Source of the DNA: Paramuribaculum sp.
Lineage (GTDB): Bacteria; Bacteroidota; Bacteroidia; Bacteroidales; Muribaculaceae
Assembly: GCA_022511125.1 (NCBI GenBank)
Contig: JAFLSD010000001.1
Coordinates: 62,001 to 126,000 of the forward strand
Length of the DNA: 64,000 nt
Direction: 5' to 3'
Made by a program: the position numbers and the translations under genes. Position 1 is the first letter of the stretch. Each line of letters begins with the position of its first letter. The notes under the pieces are model-generated. The model was not told the origin of the DNA. It was given only the letters and a program-made list of their open reading frames with translations, and made no database searches. Shown piece by piece: positions 27,628 to 36,162 of this stretch.

Positions 27628-27658
27628 AGAGTATGAAGTGTTTTGACACTTCAACTCT
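27628..27658 (-). terminator. Hairpin terminator after the argC-like gene
   Basis: An 8-bp stem TGAAGTGT/ACACTTCA with a TTTG loop is extended by AGAGT/ACTCT across one bulged A. On the minus strand it begins right after the argC-like stop and is followed by CATTTTT. It may also stop read-through from dnaG. Confidence 0.7.
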
Positions 27659-28594
27659 TTAACCTTTGGCAGCGAGGGTAAGACCTACTCTTTCCTGTAA
27701 ACCGAAAAGGAGATTCATAACATGAACTGCAGCTGCAGCTCCTCCTTTCAGTGTGTCGTCGAGTACAGCTGACACGACAACCTTATTGTCTACTTTCTCC
27801 AGGTGAATTAGACATTTGTTTGTGCCTCGAACTTCCCCTAAATCAGGAAAATCTTCAGACATGAAAGTAAATCCATGATCTTCATAGTATGTATCATAAA
27901 TATCTTTCAAATCATCTTCAGATATTGGTGTATCCATATAGATAGTTGCAGCCAGACCTTCTTTCCATCCTCCTGCCGTTCCGATAAGATTTATAGGAGC
28001 TCTGAAACTTTCCTGAAGCGTTTTCAAGGCATTTTGTGTTTCTTCGACTTCCTCATGTTCCAAAACGACAGATGCTTCGCCTGCCTCTTCATTTCCGTTC
28101 AAAGGTGTCACACAACTCACATGTATCGGTGAATTAAGCAACAAATTCTTTGCCAAAGGAAGAAGAGCCAATATCATCACAGTGGCCAAAGAACCCGGTA
28201 TCGACGCTTTTGTTGCCCCTCTCACCAAAGGTTTTCTATTTAATTCCGGTAATGCGTATACCCATGGAGAATCTTCGCTATCAGGTCTGCGGAAATCCGG
28301 TGATAAATCAATAATTTTTACTTTCTCGGGCAAAGGATTATTCGCAAGATAGTTTTCCGAATCACCATCCTCTGCGAAACAAAGGAACAAGACATCAATC
28401 TCATCTTTATTACCTTTCTTACAAAAACTCATATAAGTCTCGCCTGTCAAACCTTTATGTTTTGACGACAGCAATTCTCCCTCCTCGGTCAAAGATTCTA
28501 CCCAACAAAGTTCAACGTCGGGATGATTGATTAAGATTCTTATTAGATTGCCGGCTGAGTCCGATTCGCCGCCGACTATACCTGCTTTAATCAT
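27659..28594 (-). CDS. Degenerate ArgC homologue (probable pseudoenzyme)
   Basis: 311 residues that align end to end with N-acetyl(succinyl)-gamma-glutamyl-phosphate reductase of Bacteroidales; examples are GGESDSAGNLIRILINHPD, IIDLSPDFR, YALPELNR, and TNKCLIHLEK near the end. The catalytic features are changed. The nucleophile motif PGC(Y/F) is PGSL, with Ser135 (codon 28190-28192). The active-site H-x-H-x-PE pattern reads HEEVEE at 180-185, with about 13 residues missing just before it. The nucleotide-binding GxxGYxG start reads GESDSAG. The frame is intact, so it is kept as a protein but is unlikely to act as the reductase. It lies 39 bases after argR and is co-transcribed with it. Arginine pathway genes argB, D, F, G and H are absent from the window. 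Confidence 0.8.
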   Translation of the reverse strand: MIKAGIVGGESDSAGNLIRILINHPDVELCWVESLTEEGELLSSKHKGLTGETYMSFCKKGNKDEIDVLFLCFAEDGDSENYLANNPLPEKVKIIDLSPDFRRPDSEDSPWVYALPELNRKPLVRGATKASIPGSLATVMILALLPLAKNLLLNSPIHVSCVTPLNGNEEAGEASVVLEHEEVEETQNALKTLQESFRAPINLIGTAGGWKEGLAATIYMDTPISEDDLKDIYDTYYEDHGFTFMSEDFPDLGEVRGTNKCLIHLEKVDNKVVVSAVLDDTLKGGAAAAVHVMNLLFGLQERVGLTLAAKG

Positions 28595-28633
28595 AAATAT
28601 TCGTTTTTATGGTATTTTTTAAGTTTGTCCAAA

Positions 28634-29128
28634 TTAAAATCCTGACGAACGTTCACGCAGAATCTGCTCAGGTATGATTGTCGAAAGAGCTTTAAACAAC
28701 TCTGATCGCGGTGCATCCTGCGATACTGCCACAAACACAGTGTCAGCCCCAGCTATTGTACCCAAAAGATAAGGACTGTTAATATCGTCCACATCATAGG
28801 CGACTCCGCCTGCATAACCGTTACGTGTCCGTATTATAATCAATTGTCCGCTCAACGTTACCGATTCTATTGCCACTCGACTTACTTTATCTACCGATCT
28901 TTCAACATCTTTATCAGAAGGAAGTCCCTGCCCGATAACATATCTGTAACCTCCAAGTTCCGATGCAACTTTAGAAGTTCGAAGAGTTTTCAAGTCTCTC
29001 GATAAAGTTGCCTGAGTTACAGAATATCCTTGCTTTTTCAAATAATCAAGCAACTCTTCTTGACTTCCTACTATATTGTTAAGAAGAATGTTGGCTATAG
29101 CTGTCAGCCGTGTTTGGCGTTTATTCAT
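28634..29128 (-). CDS. argR: ArgR-family transcriptional regulator
   Basis: 164 residues. The winged-helix DNA-binding half has NKRQTRLTAIANIL and the recognition segment SVTQATLSRDLKTL. The C-terminal oligomerisation and effector domain contains TRNGYAGGVAYDVDD and LLGTIAGADTVFVAV. ArgR normally forms hexamers that bind arginine and repress arginine genes. The effector motif GTIAGDDT of E. coli ArgR reads GTIAGADT here, so Ala128 replaces one of two Asp residues that contact arginine in E. coli. It heads a two-gene transcript with the argC-like gene and has a good promoter at 29159-29190. Confidence 0.88.
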   Translation of the reverse strand: MNKRQTRLTAIANILLNNIVGSQEELLDYLKKQGYSVTQATLSRDLKTLRTSKVASELGGYRYVIGQGLPSDKDVERSVDKVSRVAIESVTLSGQLIIIRTRNGYAGGVAYDVDDINSPYLLGTIAGADTVFVAVSQDAPRSELFKALSTIIPEQILRERSSGF

Positions 29129-29158
29129 AACTTGTTTTCAGTTATTCTTGTTCGATTG

Positions 29159-29190
29159 CAAATGTAATATTTATTTTATTATTATACAAA
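29159..29190 (-). promoter_or_regulatory. Promoter of argR and the argC-like gene
   Basis: On the minus strand, TTTG (29187-29190), a 20-base spacer and TACATTTG (29159-29166) match the Bacteroidota consensus. The ATG is 30 bases downstream. The AT-rich surroundings might hold ArgR boxes, but I could not define one. Confidence 0.6.
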
Positions 29191-29206
29191 TTTCAATCCT
29201 TTGCAA

Positions 29207-29248
29207 AAAAATATCCGGAAATATCCTTTCGGATTTCCGGACACTTTT
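29207..29248 (-). terminator. Rho-independent terminator of galK
   Basis: TCCGGAAAT (29214-29222) pairs perfectly with ATTTCCGGA (29233-29241). On the minus strand a run of seven T follows directly, 25 bases after the galK stop. The other side is also T-rich, so it could work in both directions. Confidence 0.8.
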
Positions 29249-29265
29249 TTTATTCAATAACAGTA

Positions 29266-30402
29266 TTATTCTTGGTAACGGCGTGCTCCGTCGCTCACGA
29301 TCACCGGATAAATCTTAGGTTCGTGACCATACTTCGCATTGAATTTTTCCTTAACGGTAGCTATAAACGGTTCGTAAAGCTCATCTTTCACCAAATTTAC
29401 CGTGCAACCACCGAAACCGCCACCCATAATGCGTGAGCCGCTCACGCCACATTCTTTAGCAACATCATTAAGATAATCGAGCTCTTCGCAAGACACTTCG
29501 TAAAGTTTCGACATTCCTTCATGGGTTTTATACATTCTGTCGCCCACTGTTTCAAGGTCGCCTTTAACCAAAGCATCGCAAACGTCAAGCACACGCTGCT
29601 TTTCTTCTATCACGTATTTCGCGCGGTTATAATCTTCTTCCGATATTTCACCTTTCACTGCGTCGAGCATTGCCATATCAGCGTCGCGTAAAGTTTCTAC
29701 TCCTAATTTCTTAGCCACTCTTTCGCATGATTCACGACGTTTGTTATACGGTGAGTCAACCAACTCATGTTTCACTCTTGAGTCTACAAGAACCAACTTA
29801 TAACCATCGAGCTTGAAGGGGAAATATTCAAATTCACCGGAACGACAGTCAAGACGCATCAAATTATCTTTCTTACCGTGAACCGAAGCGAACTGGTCCA
29901 TAATACCACAATTTACACCGCAATAGTTATGTTCAGTGCTCTGCCCTATTTTAGCGAGTTCCATCTTTGGGAACTTGTTGTCATTGAACAGCTCGTTCAG
30001 AGCATTTGCGAAGCAGCTTTCGAGAGCCGCCGACGATGACAGACCGGCACCCAGAGGCACGTTGCCTGCAAACACTGCGTCAAAACCTTCAACTTTGCCG
30101 CCGCGTTTGATTATTTCGCGACAAACACCGAAAATATAGCGAGCCCACTGTTCTTTCGGTGCATCCTCTTCGCGAAGACCGAACTCAGCTGAAGCGTCAA
30201 GATCCAAAGAGAAAAGACGCACTTTGTCAGTGCCGTTCGGACGAATTTCAGCCATTATAACCTTGTCGATAGCACCCGGGAAAACGAAACCGCCGTTATA
30301 GTCGGTATGTTCGCCGATAAGATTGAAGCGACCCGGTGCTACAAAAAGAATACCCTTACCTCCGAAATGTTTTTCGAAAGCCTCGTTGATTTTTTCTTTC
30401 AT
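29266..30402 (-). CDS. galK: Galactokinase
   Basis: 378 residues, normal for GalK. The galactokinase signature APGRFNLIGEHTDYNGGFVFP is near the start, the GHMP ATP-binding motif PLGAGLSSSAALE is central, and GGGFGGCTVNLV is the third GHMP motif. It phosphorylates galactose to galactose 1-phosphate in the Leloir pathway. Mutarotase, transporter and galT genes are not adjacent, so it is transcribed alone between its own promoter element and terminator. Galactose released from mucin glycans could feed it (inference). Confidence 0.96.
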   Translation of the reverse strand: MKEKINEAFEKHFGGKGILFVAPGRFNLIGEHTDYNGGFVFPGAIDKVIMAEIRPNGTDKVRLFSLDLDASAEFGLREEDAPKEQWARYIFGVCREIIKRGGKVEGFDAVFAGNVPLGAGLSSSAALESCFANALNELFNDNKFPKMELAKIGQSTEHNYCGVNCGIMDQFASVHGKKDNLMRLDCRSGEFEYFPFKLDGYKLVLVDSRVKHELVDSPYNKRRESCERVAKKLGVETLRDADMAMLDAVKGEISEEDYNRAKYVIEEKQRVLDVCDALVKGDLETVGDRMYKTHEGMSKLYEVSCEELDYLNDVAKECGVSGSRIMGGGFGGCTVNLVKDELYEPFIATVKEKFNAKYGHEPKIYPVIVSDGARRYQE

Positions 30403-30476
30403 GAATTAAATGTTTTGATATTAGATAAATTTTGAAGTTTTTCCGGTATATTGAGGAGGTGTGAGACTCCACATTG

Positions 30477-30484
30477 CAAATGTA
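30477..30484 (-). promoter_or_regulatory. -7 element before galK
   Basis: The minus strand reads TACATTTG, a TAnnTTTG match, about 75 bases upstream of the galK ATG. No clear -33 TTG. Confidence 0.4.
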
Positions 30485-30526
30485 GCAAAAGAAATTGCAT
30501 TTGAAAAATTATTAGGCTTATTATTG

Positions 30527-30557
30527 TTGTTTGACATCACCCTAAATTGTAATTTTG
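30527..30557 (+). promoter_or_regulatory. Promoter of the PurF-family gene
   Basis: TTG (30527-30529), 20 bases, then TAATTTTG (30550-30557). Initiation near 30563 leaves about 19 bases to the ATG at 30582. The element supports that ATG over an earlier in-frame start at 30555, which overlaps the -7 element. Confidence 0.6.
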
Positions 30558-30581
30558 TGGAGGTTTTTATATTTTCGTCAG

Positions 30582-32465
30582 ATGGAACAACTCAAACACG
30601 AGTGTGGCGTAGCAATGATACGATTGCTTAAGCCTATTGAATATTACAAGGAGAAATACGGAAGTTATAGCTGGGGGTTAGGTAAACTTTATCTCCTGAT
30701 GGAGAAACAGCACAATCGTGGCCAGGAAGCGGCTGGAATAGGAGTGGTCAAACTCCACGCCGACCCCGGAAGTGAATATATTTTCAGAGAAAGAGCGTTG
30801 GGCGCAGGTGCAATTCAAGAAATTTTCGACACTGTACGTCCTCAACTCGAGAAGATAGATCTCGACAATCTTCCAGCACGTGACGTTGAAAGGGAAGCTC
30901 CGTTTATAGGAGAAATTTATATGGGTCACCTGCGTTACAGTACTACGGGCCGTTCAGGTCTTAGTTATGTACATCCTTTCTTACGGCGTAACAATTGGCG
31001 AAGCCGGAACCTCCTCCTGTGTGGGAACTTTAATATGACTAACGTACGCGAGATTTTCGATTCCGTAATAAGCCAAGGCCAACATCCCAGAATCTACGGT
31101 GATACTTTCCTTTTACTTGAACAGATTGGATATGCTCTCGACAAAGAGAATCATCGTCTCTACAAACAACTTCGAGAGGATTATTCAGGCATTGACTTAA
31201 CTCACAAGATTCAGGACAATATTGACATGGCAGGAGTACTGAAATCTGTTTCTCCTCTTTGGGACGGCGGATTCGTCATCTGCGGAGCCACGGGATCCGG
31301 CGACATGTTCGCTTTACGTGATTCAAATGGGATTCGACCGGCATTTTATTACCACGACGACGAAGTAATAGTCGTCGCATCGGAACGTCCGGTTATCCAG
31401 ACCGCATTCAATGTCGCTCGGTCAGAAGTAAAGGAGTTAAAGCCAGGGTCTGCTTTAATAGTGGCTAAAAACGGTGATCTCGCTATCAGTGACATTATCG
31501 GTGAAAAAGAAAACGCACGTTGTTCATTCGAACGCATATACTTCTCGCGTGGAAGCGATGCCGACATATACCGAGAACGCAAATTACTCGGTCGTTATCT
31601 TGTTCCTGACATTTTGAGAAGTGTTGATTCAGATCTTGACCACACAGTCTTTTCCTTTATTCCTAATACTGCAGAAGTTGCTTTTCTCGGTATGATTGAA
31701 GGACTTCAGGAACATCTTAACTCTATCAAAAGCAAGAAGATAATAGAGTCGGCACAAACAGGAGAACTTGACGTTCAAACTGTAACTCGTATTATGAACC
31801 ACAGGCTTAGAGTGGAAAAAATAGCTATCAAAGACATTAAACTTCGCACATTTATTGCAGAGGGAGCAGCCAGGGATGATCTCGCAGCTCATGTCTACGA
31901 TGTCACTTACGGCTGTGTGGAAAACCACGTAGATAATCTTGTTGTCATCGACGATAGTATTGTCAGGGGGACGACACTCAAACAAAGCATTCTGAGGATT
32001 CTTGATCGTCTACATCCCCGCAAGATAGTGGTAGTGAGTTCTTCGCCCCAGGTCAGATATCCCGATTGTTACGGCATAGATATGTCCAGCATGGGTGAAT
32101 TTGCAGCCTTTAGGGCAGCAGTAGCATTAATCAAAGAATCAGGACGCGAATATATACTCAAAGAGGTATACGAACACTGTAAAGCAATGGAACACCTGCC
32201 CGATTACAACCAGGAAAATTGCGTTAAAGCAATCTATGCTCCGTTCTCAGCAAATGAAATATCTGATAAAATAGCTCGGATGCTAACGCCGAATAGCACG
32301 AAAGCCCAGGTAGAATTAATATTTCAAAGTCTTGAGGGGCTTCATAAGGCCATCCCGTCATGCCCTGGCGACTGGTACTTCTCAGGCAACTATCCTACGC
32401 CGGGAGGTATAAGAATAGTAAACCGAGCCTACATCAGCTACTATGAAGGCAAGTCCCACCGCTAA
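30582..32465 (+). CDS. PurF-family amidophosphoribosyltransferase (long form)
   Basis: 627 residues, longer than the roughly 470-510 of classical PurF. The glutamine amidotransferase domain begins MEQLKHECGVAM, with the catalytic Cys at residue 8, implying removal of a short N-terminal peptide. MGHLRYSTTGRSG and CGNFNMTN are typical glutaminase segments. The phosphoribosyltransferase domain has the PRPP motif VVIDDSIVRGTTLK. Classical PurF makes phosphoribosylamine from PRPP and glutamine. This long form also occurs in other Bacteroidales, as I recall, and could be a second paralogue with another acceptor. It converges on the GH20 gene with a two-base gap. Confidence 0.82.
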   Translation: MEQLKHECGVAMIRLLKPIEYYKEKYGSYSWGLGKLYLLMEKQHNRGQEAAGIGVVKLHADPGSEYIFRERALGAGAIQEIFDTVRPQLEKIDLDNLPARDVEREAPFIGEIYMGHLRYSTTGRSGLSYVHPFLRRNNWRSRNLLLCGNFNMTNVREIFDSVISQGQHPRIYGDTFLLLEQIGYALDKENHRLYKQLREDYSGIDLTHKIQDNIDMAGVLKSVSPLWDGGFVICGATGSGDMFALRDSNGIRPAFYYHDDEVIVVASERPVIQTAFNVARSEVKELKPGSALIVAKNGDLAISDIIGEKENARCSFERIYFSRGSDADIYRERKLLGRYLVPDILRSVDSDLDHTVFSFIPNTAEVAFLGMIEGLQEHLNSIKSKKIIESAQTGELDVQTVTRIMNHRLRVEKIAIKDIKLRTFIAEGAARDDLAAHVYDVTYGCVENHVDNLVVIDDSIVRGTTLKQSILRILDRLHPRKIVVVSSSPQVRYPDCYGIDMSSMGEFAAFRAAVALIKESGREYILKEVYEHCKAMEHLPDYNQENCVKAIYAPFSANEISDKIARMLTPNSTKAQVELIFQSLEGLHKAIPSCPGDWYFSGNYPTPGGIRIVNRAYISYYEGKSHR

Positions 32466-32467
32466 CT

Positions 32468-34654
32468 TCATTTTATGAAGATTAAGCCTGAAGAGTCGTT
32501 GCCGTTTGAACCGTATTGTTCGATTACGGCCGTAAATGGTGTGCCGGCTTCAAACGAGTCTACGGTTAAGTTATAACTTGCAGGGTCGCCTCCGGTTTTC
32601 AGAAGGAAATCTCCTGAGGATTCAGCAATCAATTCATTGCCTTTATACAGTTTAAGGTTTCCTAAATGAACACTCGTCTGTCCTTTCGTCGGGACAAATG
32701 TCAAGACATATTTCCCGTTTTCAGTGATTTTTCCCGAGAGATTTATTCTCCAGGGTGCGGGCTTAGGTTGAATTTGTAAAGGATTCCACTCACTCACAAA
32801 TTTACCATATTCTGAATAGGAAGTATAGTCTGGTGCGAAATAGACTGGCAATGAAACGCGTTTCCCATCAACAGTGGCAGCATGAAAGTCTGACTTTGAT
32901 TCCACCGTCACCGAACCTCCTTGATATCCATTTGAATGGATTGTAGGATAGCTCCCGTCTGTGGTATATACAATCTCCGAACCTTCGATACTCGGTTCAA
33001 GGACAAAAGACCAAGTCCCGTCAGCATTTTCTTTCATTTCTTTAATGATCGGTTCTGGAACACGATAGCCTATTCCTTTCTCTCTTAATTTTGCGTAATG
33101 ATGTGACGTTCGTGTTCGGAAATCAGGCCATGAGCGATTAGATTCTTTACCCCAACCTACTTCCGCTACAGCCATAAGTCGTGGGAATGTCAGATAATCG
33201 ATATATTGTTCCGAACGATTCTCGTCTAAGGGGATTATTTCCTGCAATATCGTCCCATGAATGAACTGATCGCTCCACAAACACCCCTGTACTCCTATAA
33301 CAGTAGATTCGGGAGAATAATCGTTTACCGGCATCGAATAGACTTTTTCCAATGAGATCGGCGGCATCCAAGTAGCAGATTTCACCTCTCCGGGCGTAGA
33401 TCCTTCGGGGAAATCAAGGTATGTGTGAGTCGCAGGAGTTAGAATTGCCTTGTGCCCTTGCGGAATTGCCAGTGTGGTATCACTAACATTGTGCCATATC
33501 AGCGCCACAACGGGAGTTGAAACATCACCGCGTGTGATGATTTCTTCCCATCCAATAACGGTTCGTCCTTTATCTGCCATCATCTTGGCAACGGTATCGG
33601 TCAGCCATCCCTGAAGTTCCGAGGCTTTTTCAAGTCCTTGCTTTTTCATCAATGCACGGCAGTCCTCACATTCTTCCCATCGTGTATAAACAGCTTCGTC
33701 ACCGCCGATATTAATATATTTAGATGGGAAGAGTTCTACGGTTTCGTCTAAAATGTCTTTCAGAAACTGCATTGACGATTCTTTCCCCACGCAAAGAAGA
33801 TCTCTACTTATAAAATGTTGTCGGGGCAATTCGTGTTGCAGTCCGGTGCACGACAACCATGGATATGCTACCACCGCTGAAAGAATATGAGCCGGGAATT
33901 CTATCTCAGGAATAATTTCAACATTTCTTAATGCTGCATAATCAATGATTTCACGTATGTCATCTTTAGTGTAGTACCCTCCCAAACGATCTTCTTTTGA
34001 TCCTGCATAAGCTCCGACTTCAGTCAGACGAGGATATTTTTCGCTCTCCAAACGCCAACCGGAATCGTCAATCAAATGGAACTGAAGTTTATTCATCTTG
34101 TACATGGCCATCATGTCGATGAAATGCTTTACGTAGTCTTTATCATGAAAATAGCGAGCTACATCCAGCATCATCCCGCGCCATGGACGCTCAGGTGCAT
34201 CCTCAATTTCTACACATGGTGCACTCCAATCCATTCCTTTCACTCTCTTTTCACTGTATATCTTGCTCGGAAATAGTTGAAGAAAGGTCTGGATACCATA
34301 AAAAAGACCCCCTTTATCGGCTCCTATGATTTCCACGGTCTTCGGCATGACCGTAAGGATATAACCTTCAGCTTGTTTCACATTTTTGGAATCGATAGCT
34401 AACCTTATCGTTCCCTTAGCTATATTGCGGACTGTAGAGAGATCCCATCCCGTGGAAGCGCCCAATGTTTCAGCAAGATATTCAGCATATTCCTTTGTTT
34501 CATCCGAACTATAGCTGATAGTACTTTCTTTCGTCAGAATGAATTTCCCGGGAAGCTCCTTTATGCTCACCGGTTGAGGGATTATGGAGATTTCCGCTAA
34601 GATAGTAAAGCAACTAACTAAAAGTAATACAGGCGCTATTAATAACTTTTTCAT
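32468..34654 (-). CDS. GH20 beta-N-acetylhexosaminidase, secreted
   Basis: 728 residues with a signal peptide (MKKLLIAPVLLLVSCFTILA). A GH20b N-terminal domain precedes the catalytic barrel, which has FHLIDDSGWRLESEKYPRL and the Asp319-Glu320 pair in NIGGDEAVYTRW that drives substrate-assisted catalysis. A chitobiase-type C-terminal domain with VYTTDGSYPT follows. It removes terminal GlcNAc or GalNAc from glycans, probably in the periplasm. It is the last gene of a three-gene operon with the c-heme PD40 lipoprotein and the DUF6057-like gene, and would suit mucin O-glycan trimming. Confidence 0.93.
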   Translation of the reverse strand: MKKLLIAPVLLLVSCFTILAEISIIPQPVSIKELPGKFILTKESTISYSSDETKEYAEYLAETLGASTGWDLSTVRNIAKGTIRLAIDSKNVKQAEGYILTVMPKTVEIIGADKGGLFYGIQTFLQLFPSKIYSEKRVKGMDWSAPCVEIEDAPERPWRGMMLDVARYFHDKDYVKHFIDMMAMYKMNKLQFHLIDDSGWRLESEKYPRLTEVGAYAGSKEDRLGGYYTKDDIREIIDYAALRNVEIIPEIEFPAHILSAVVAYPWLSCTGLQHELPRQHFISRDLLCVGKESSMQFLKDILDETVELFPSKYINIGGDEAVYTRWEECEDCRALMKKQGLEKASELQGWLTDTVAKMMADKGRTVIGWEEIITRGDVSTPVVALIWHNVSDTTLAIPQGHKAILTPATHTYLDFPEGSTPGEVKSATWMPPISLEKVYSMPVNDYSPESTVIGVQGCLWSDQFIHGTILQEIIPLDENRSEQYIDYLTFPRLMAVAEVGWGKESNRSWPDFRTRTSHHYAKLREKGIGYRVPEPIIKEMKENADGTWSFVLEPSIEGSEIVYTTDGSYPTIHSNGYQGGSVTVESKSDFHAATVDGKRVSLPVYFAPDYTSYSEYGKFVSEWNPLQIQPKPAPWRINLSGKITENGKYVLTFVPTKGQTSVHLGNLKLYKGNELIAESSGDFLLKTGGDPASYNLTVDSFEAGTPFTAVIEQYGSNGNDSSGLIFIK

Positions 34655-34671
34655 GATATAAATCTTTATTT

Positions 34672-36162
34672 CTATTCCGGTTTTGCATACTGGCTATCTT
34701 GGTTTGCAGTTGACGGCGCGCTATTGTTTACCACGTCTGCAAACTCTCCGGTATTCACCACTTTACGACTTACTAATTCCGGAATATTATATGTTTTCAT
34801 AAAATCATCGTAATAGAGAGGATCATTCTGAGGCACGGCGAAAGGTTTGCCGAAGACACCCGTTGAAGGATCGAACGACGCTATGAAGGGACGAGCCCAC
34901 AGACCATCCATTCTCTTGGAACTGAAAACTATCCATCTTCCATTACTCGACCATGAATGATAACTGTCTACATCATTGCTGTTCACTTCGTCTACAGTTC
35001 GCAGATCGCCATCGCGCAAATCCAGTAACCATAGATCGCTCTCCGGGTGCCAAATTGAGAAATTGCCGTAATCCGAAAGGGTGAACAGAAGCCAACGTCC
35101 GTCAGGTGACACTCGTGGAAAAGAGACTGATTTATTGTCCTTTGAGGCCGCCATCACCACTTCCGGTTCGCCAAAGCTCCTTGATTGGGGATCAAAACTG
35201 ACTTTACAGAGATCATAACGTATGCTGTCTAAGTCCATACCCTGATTATAACCTTCAGCTCGGCAGAAATAAAGAGTTTTACCGTCGGGACTCCAATTCG
35301 GAAAAGTTTCCATCCATTCTTCACCACTTAAGGAAGGCGTTGTTAATGTTTCACCTTTCTCTACGTCATAAATTGTCATATCTGCGGCTAAATCGGATAC
35401 TTCTATAGTCTTTTTACCTTTAGAATGAAATACTTGTTTGATATTGTTGGCAGAGAATGCTATATATTTTCCGGAAGGATGCCAGGAGGGGTAAGTGGCT
35501 CCATTCTCCAAGCCCGGGCATCTCGGATCGACTTTTTCAGTCTTGCCGTTCCTCCTGATCAATGTTCCTCCTTTGTTACCCCTCACGTGAATCATCATAG
35601 TTTCCGGGGCACCTTGGGCGAATGAGTGGCAATTTACACATTGCTGATCTATGTTCAGATTTTCCAACACAGCTTCCTGCTCATAATTAGTCAAGTTTCT
35701 TTGATATATACCCATTTCTCTCCAAAGCACATATCCTGGATAAAGCAGGCGATAGACTAAGAAAGAATCTATGGGCTGATCAGAAACGGGACATATAATG
35801 TCTTTCATTCTAACTGCTTTGCCGTCTTCTTTCACGAGAGTGATTCTGATGTAAATCTCACTTCCTTTAGCCTCTTCGAGCAATGAATGCCATTTCTTAA
35901 GATCGGGTGTCACCGAACCTGATGATGAATTGAAGGTCATTACAGGTTCGCTGCCTGTTTTGCCAATTTCCGTATAAAATCTTTTTGCCTCCTCATCAAT
36001 CATGAAAGTCGGCGCTGAAATATTGACTGGAAGTGTTGCTCCGCTGAAATCTGGTCGTATAGAGGGATTATTTTCGCTTAGTTGCGCATTGCTCGGTTTT
36101 CCGGCACATGAAGCGAGAATAAATAGCGTCACAGTCACAATAATGGCCAGTATGTGTCTCAT
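34672..36162 (-). CDS. Lipoprotein with a c-type heme motif and PD40/TolB-like repeats
   Basis: 496 residues. The signal peptide ends in a lipobox (LASC, Cys19). A CxxCH heme-attachment motif (CVNCH, Cys175-His179) lies in the first half. After about residue 200, PD40/TolB-like beta-propeller repeats appear (TYPSWHPSGKYIAFSAN, FPNWSPDGKTLYF, FPRVSPDGRWLLF, SYHSWSSNGRWIVFSSK). It is predicted to be an envelope monoheme cytochrome-like propeller. Its start overlaps the stop of the DUF6057-like gene by four bases, and 17 bases separate it from GH20. A CcsA-type heme lyase is encoded at 45162. The role is unknown. Confidence 0.75.
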   Translation of the reverse strand: MRHILAIIVTVTLFILASCAGKPSNAQLSENNPSIRPDFSGATLPVNISAPTFMIDEEAKRFYTEIGKTGSEPVMTFNSSSGSVTPDLKKWHSLLEEAKGSEIYIRITLVKEDGKAVRMKDIICPVSDQPIDSFLVYRLLYPGYVLWREMGIYQRNLTNYEQEAVLENLNIDQQCVNCHSFAQGAPETMMIHVRGNKGGTLIRRNGKTEKVDPRCPGLENGATYPSWHPSGKYIAFSANNIKQVFHSKGKKTIEVSDLAADMTIYDVEKGETLTTPSLSGEEWMETFPNWSPDGKTLYFCRAEGYNQGMDLDSIRYDLCKVSFDPQSRSFGEPEVVMAASKDNKSVSFPRVSPDGRWLLFTLSDYGNFSIWHPESDLWLLDLRDGDLRTVDEVNSNDVDSYHSWSSNGRWIVFSSKRMDGLWARPFIASFDPSTGVFGKPFAVPQNDPLYYDDFMKTYNIPELVSRKVVNTGEFADVVNNSAPSTANQDSQYAKPE

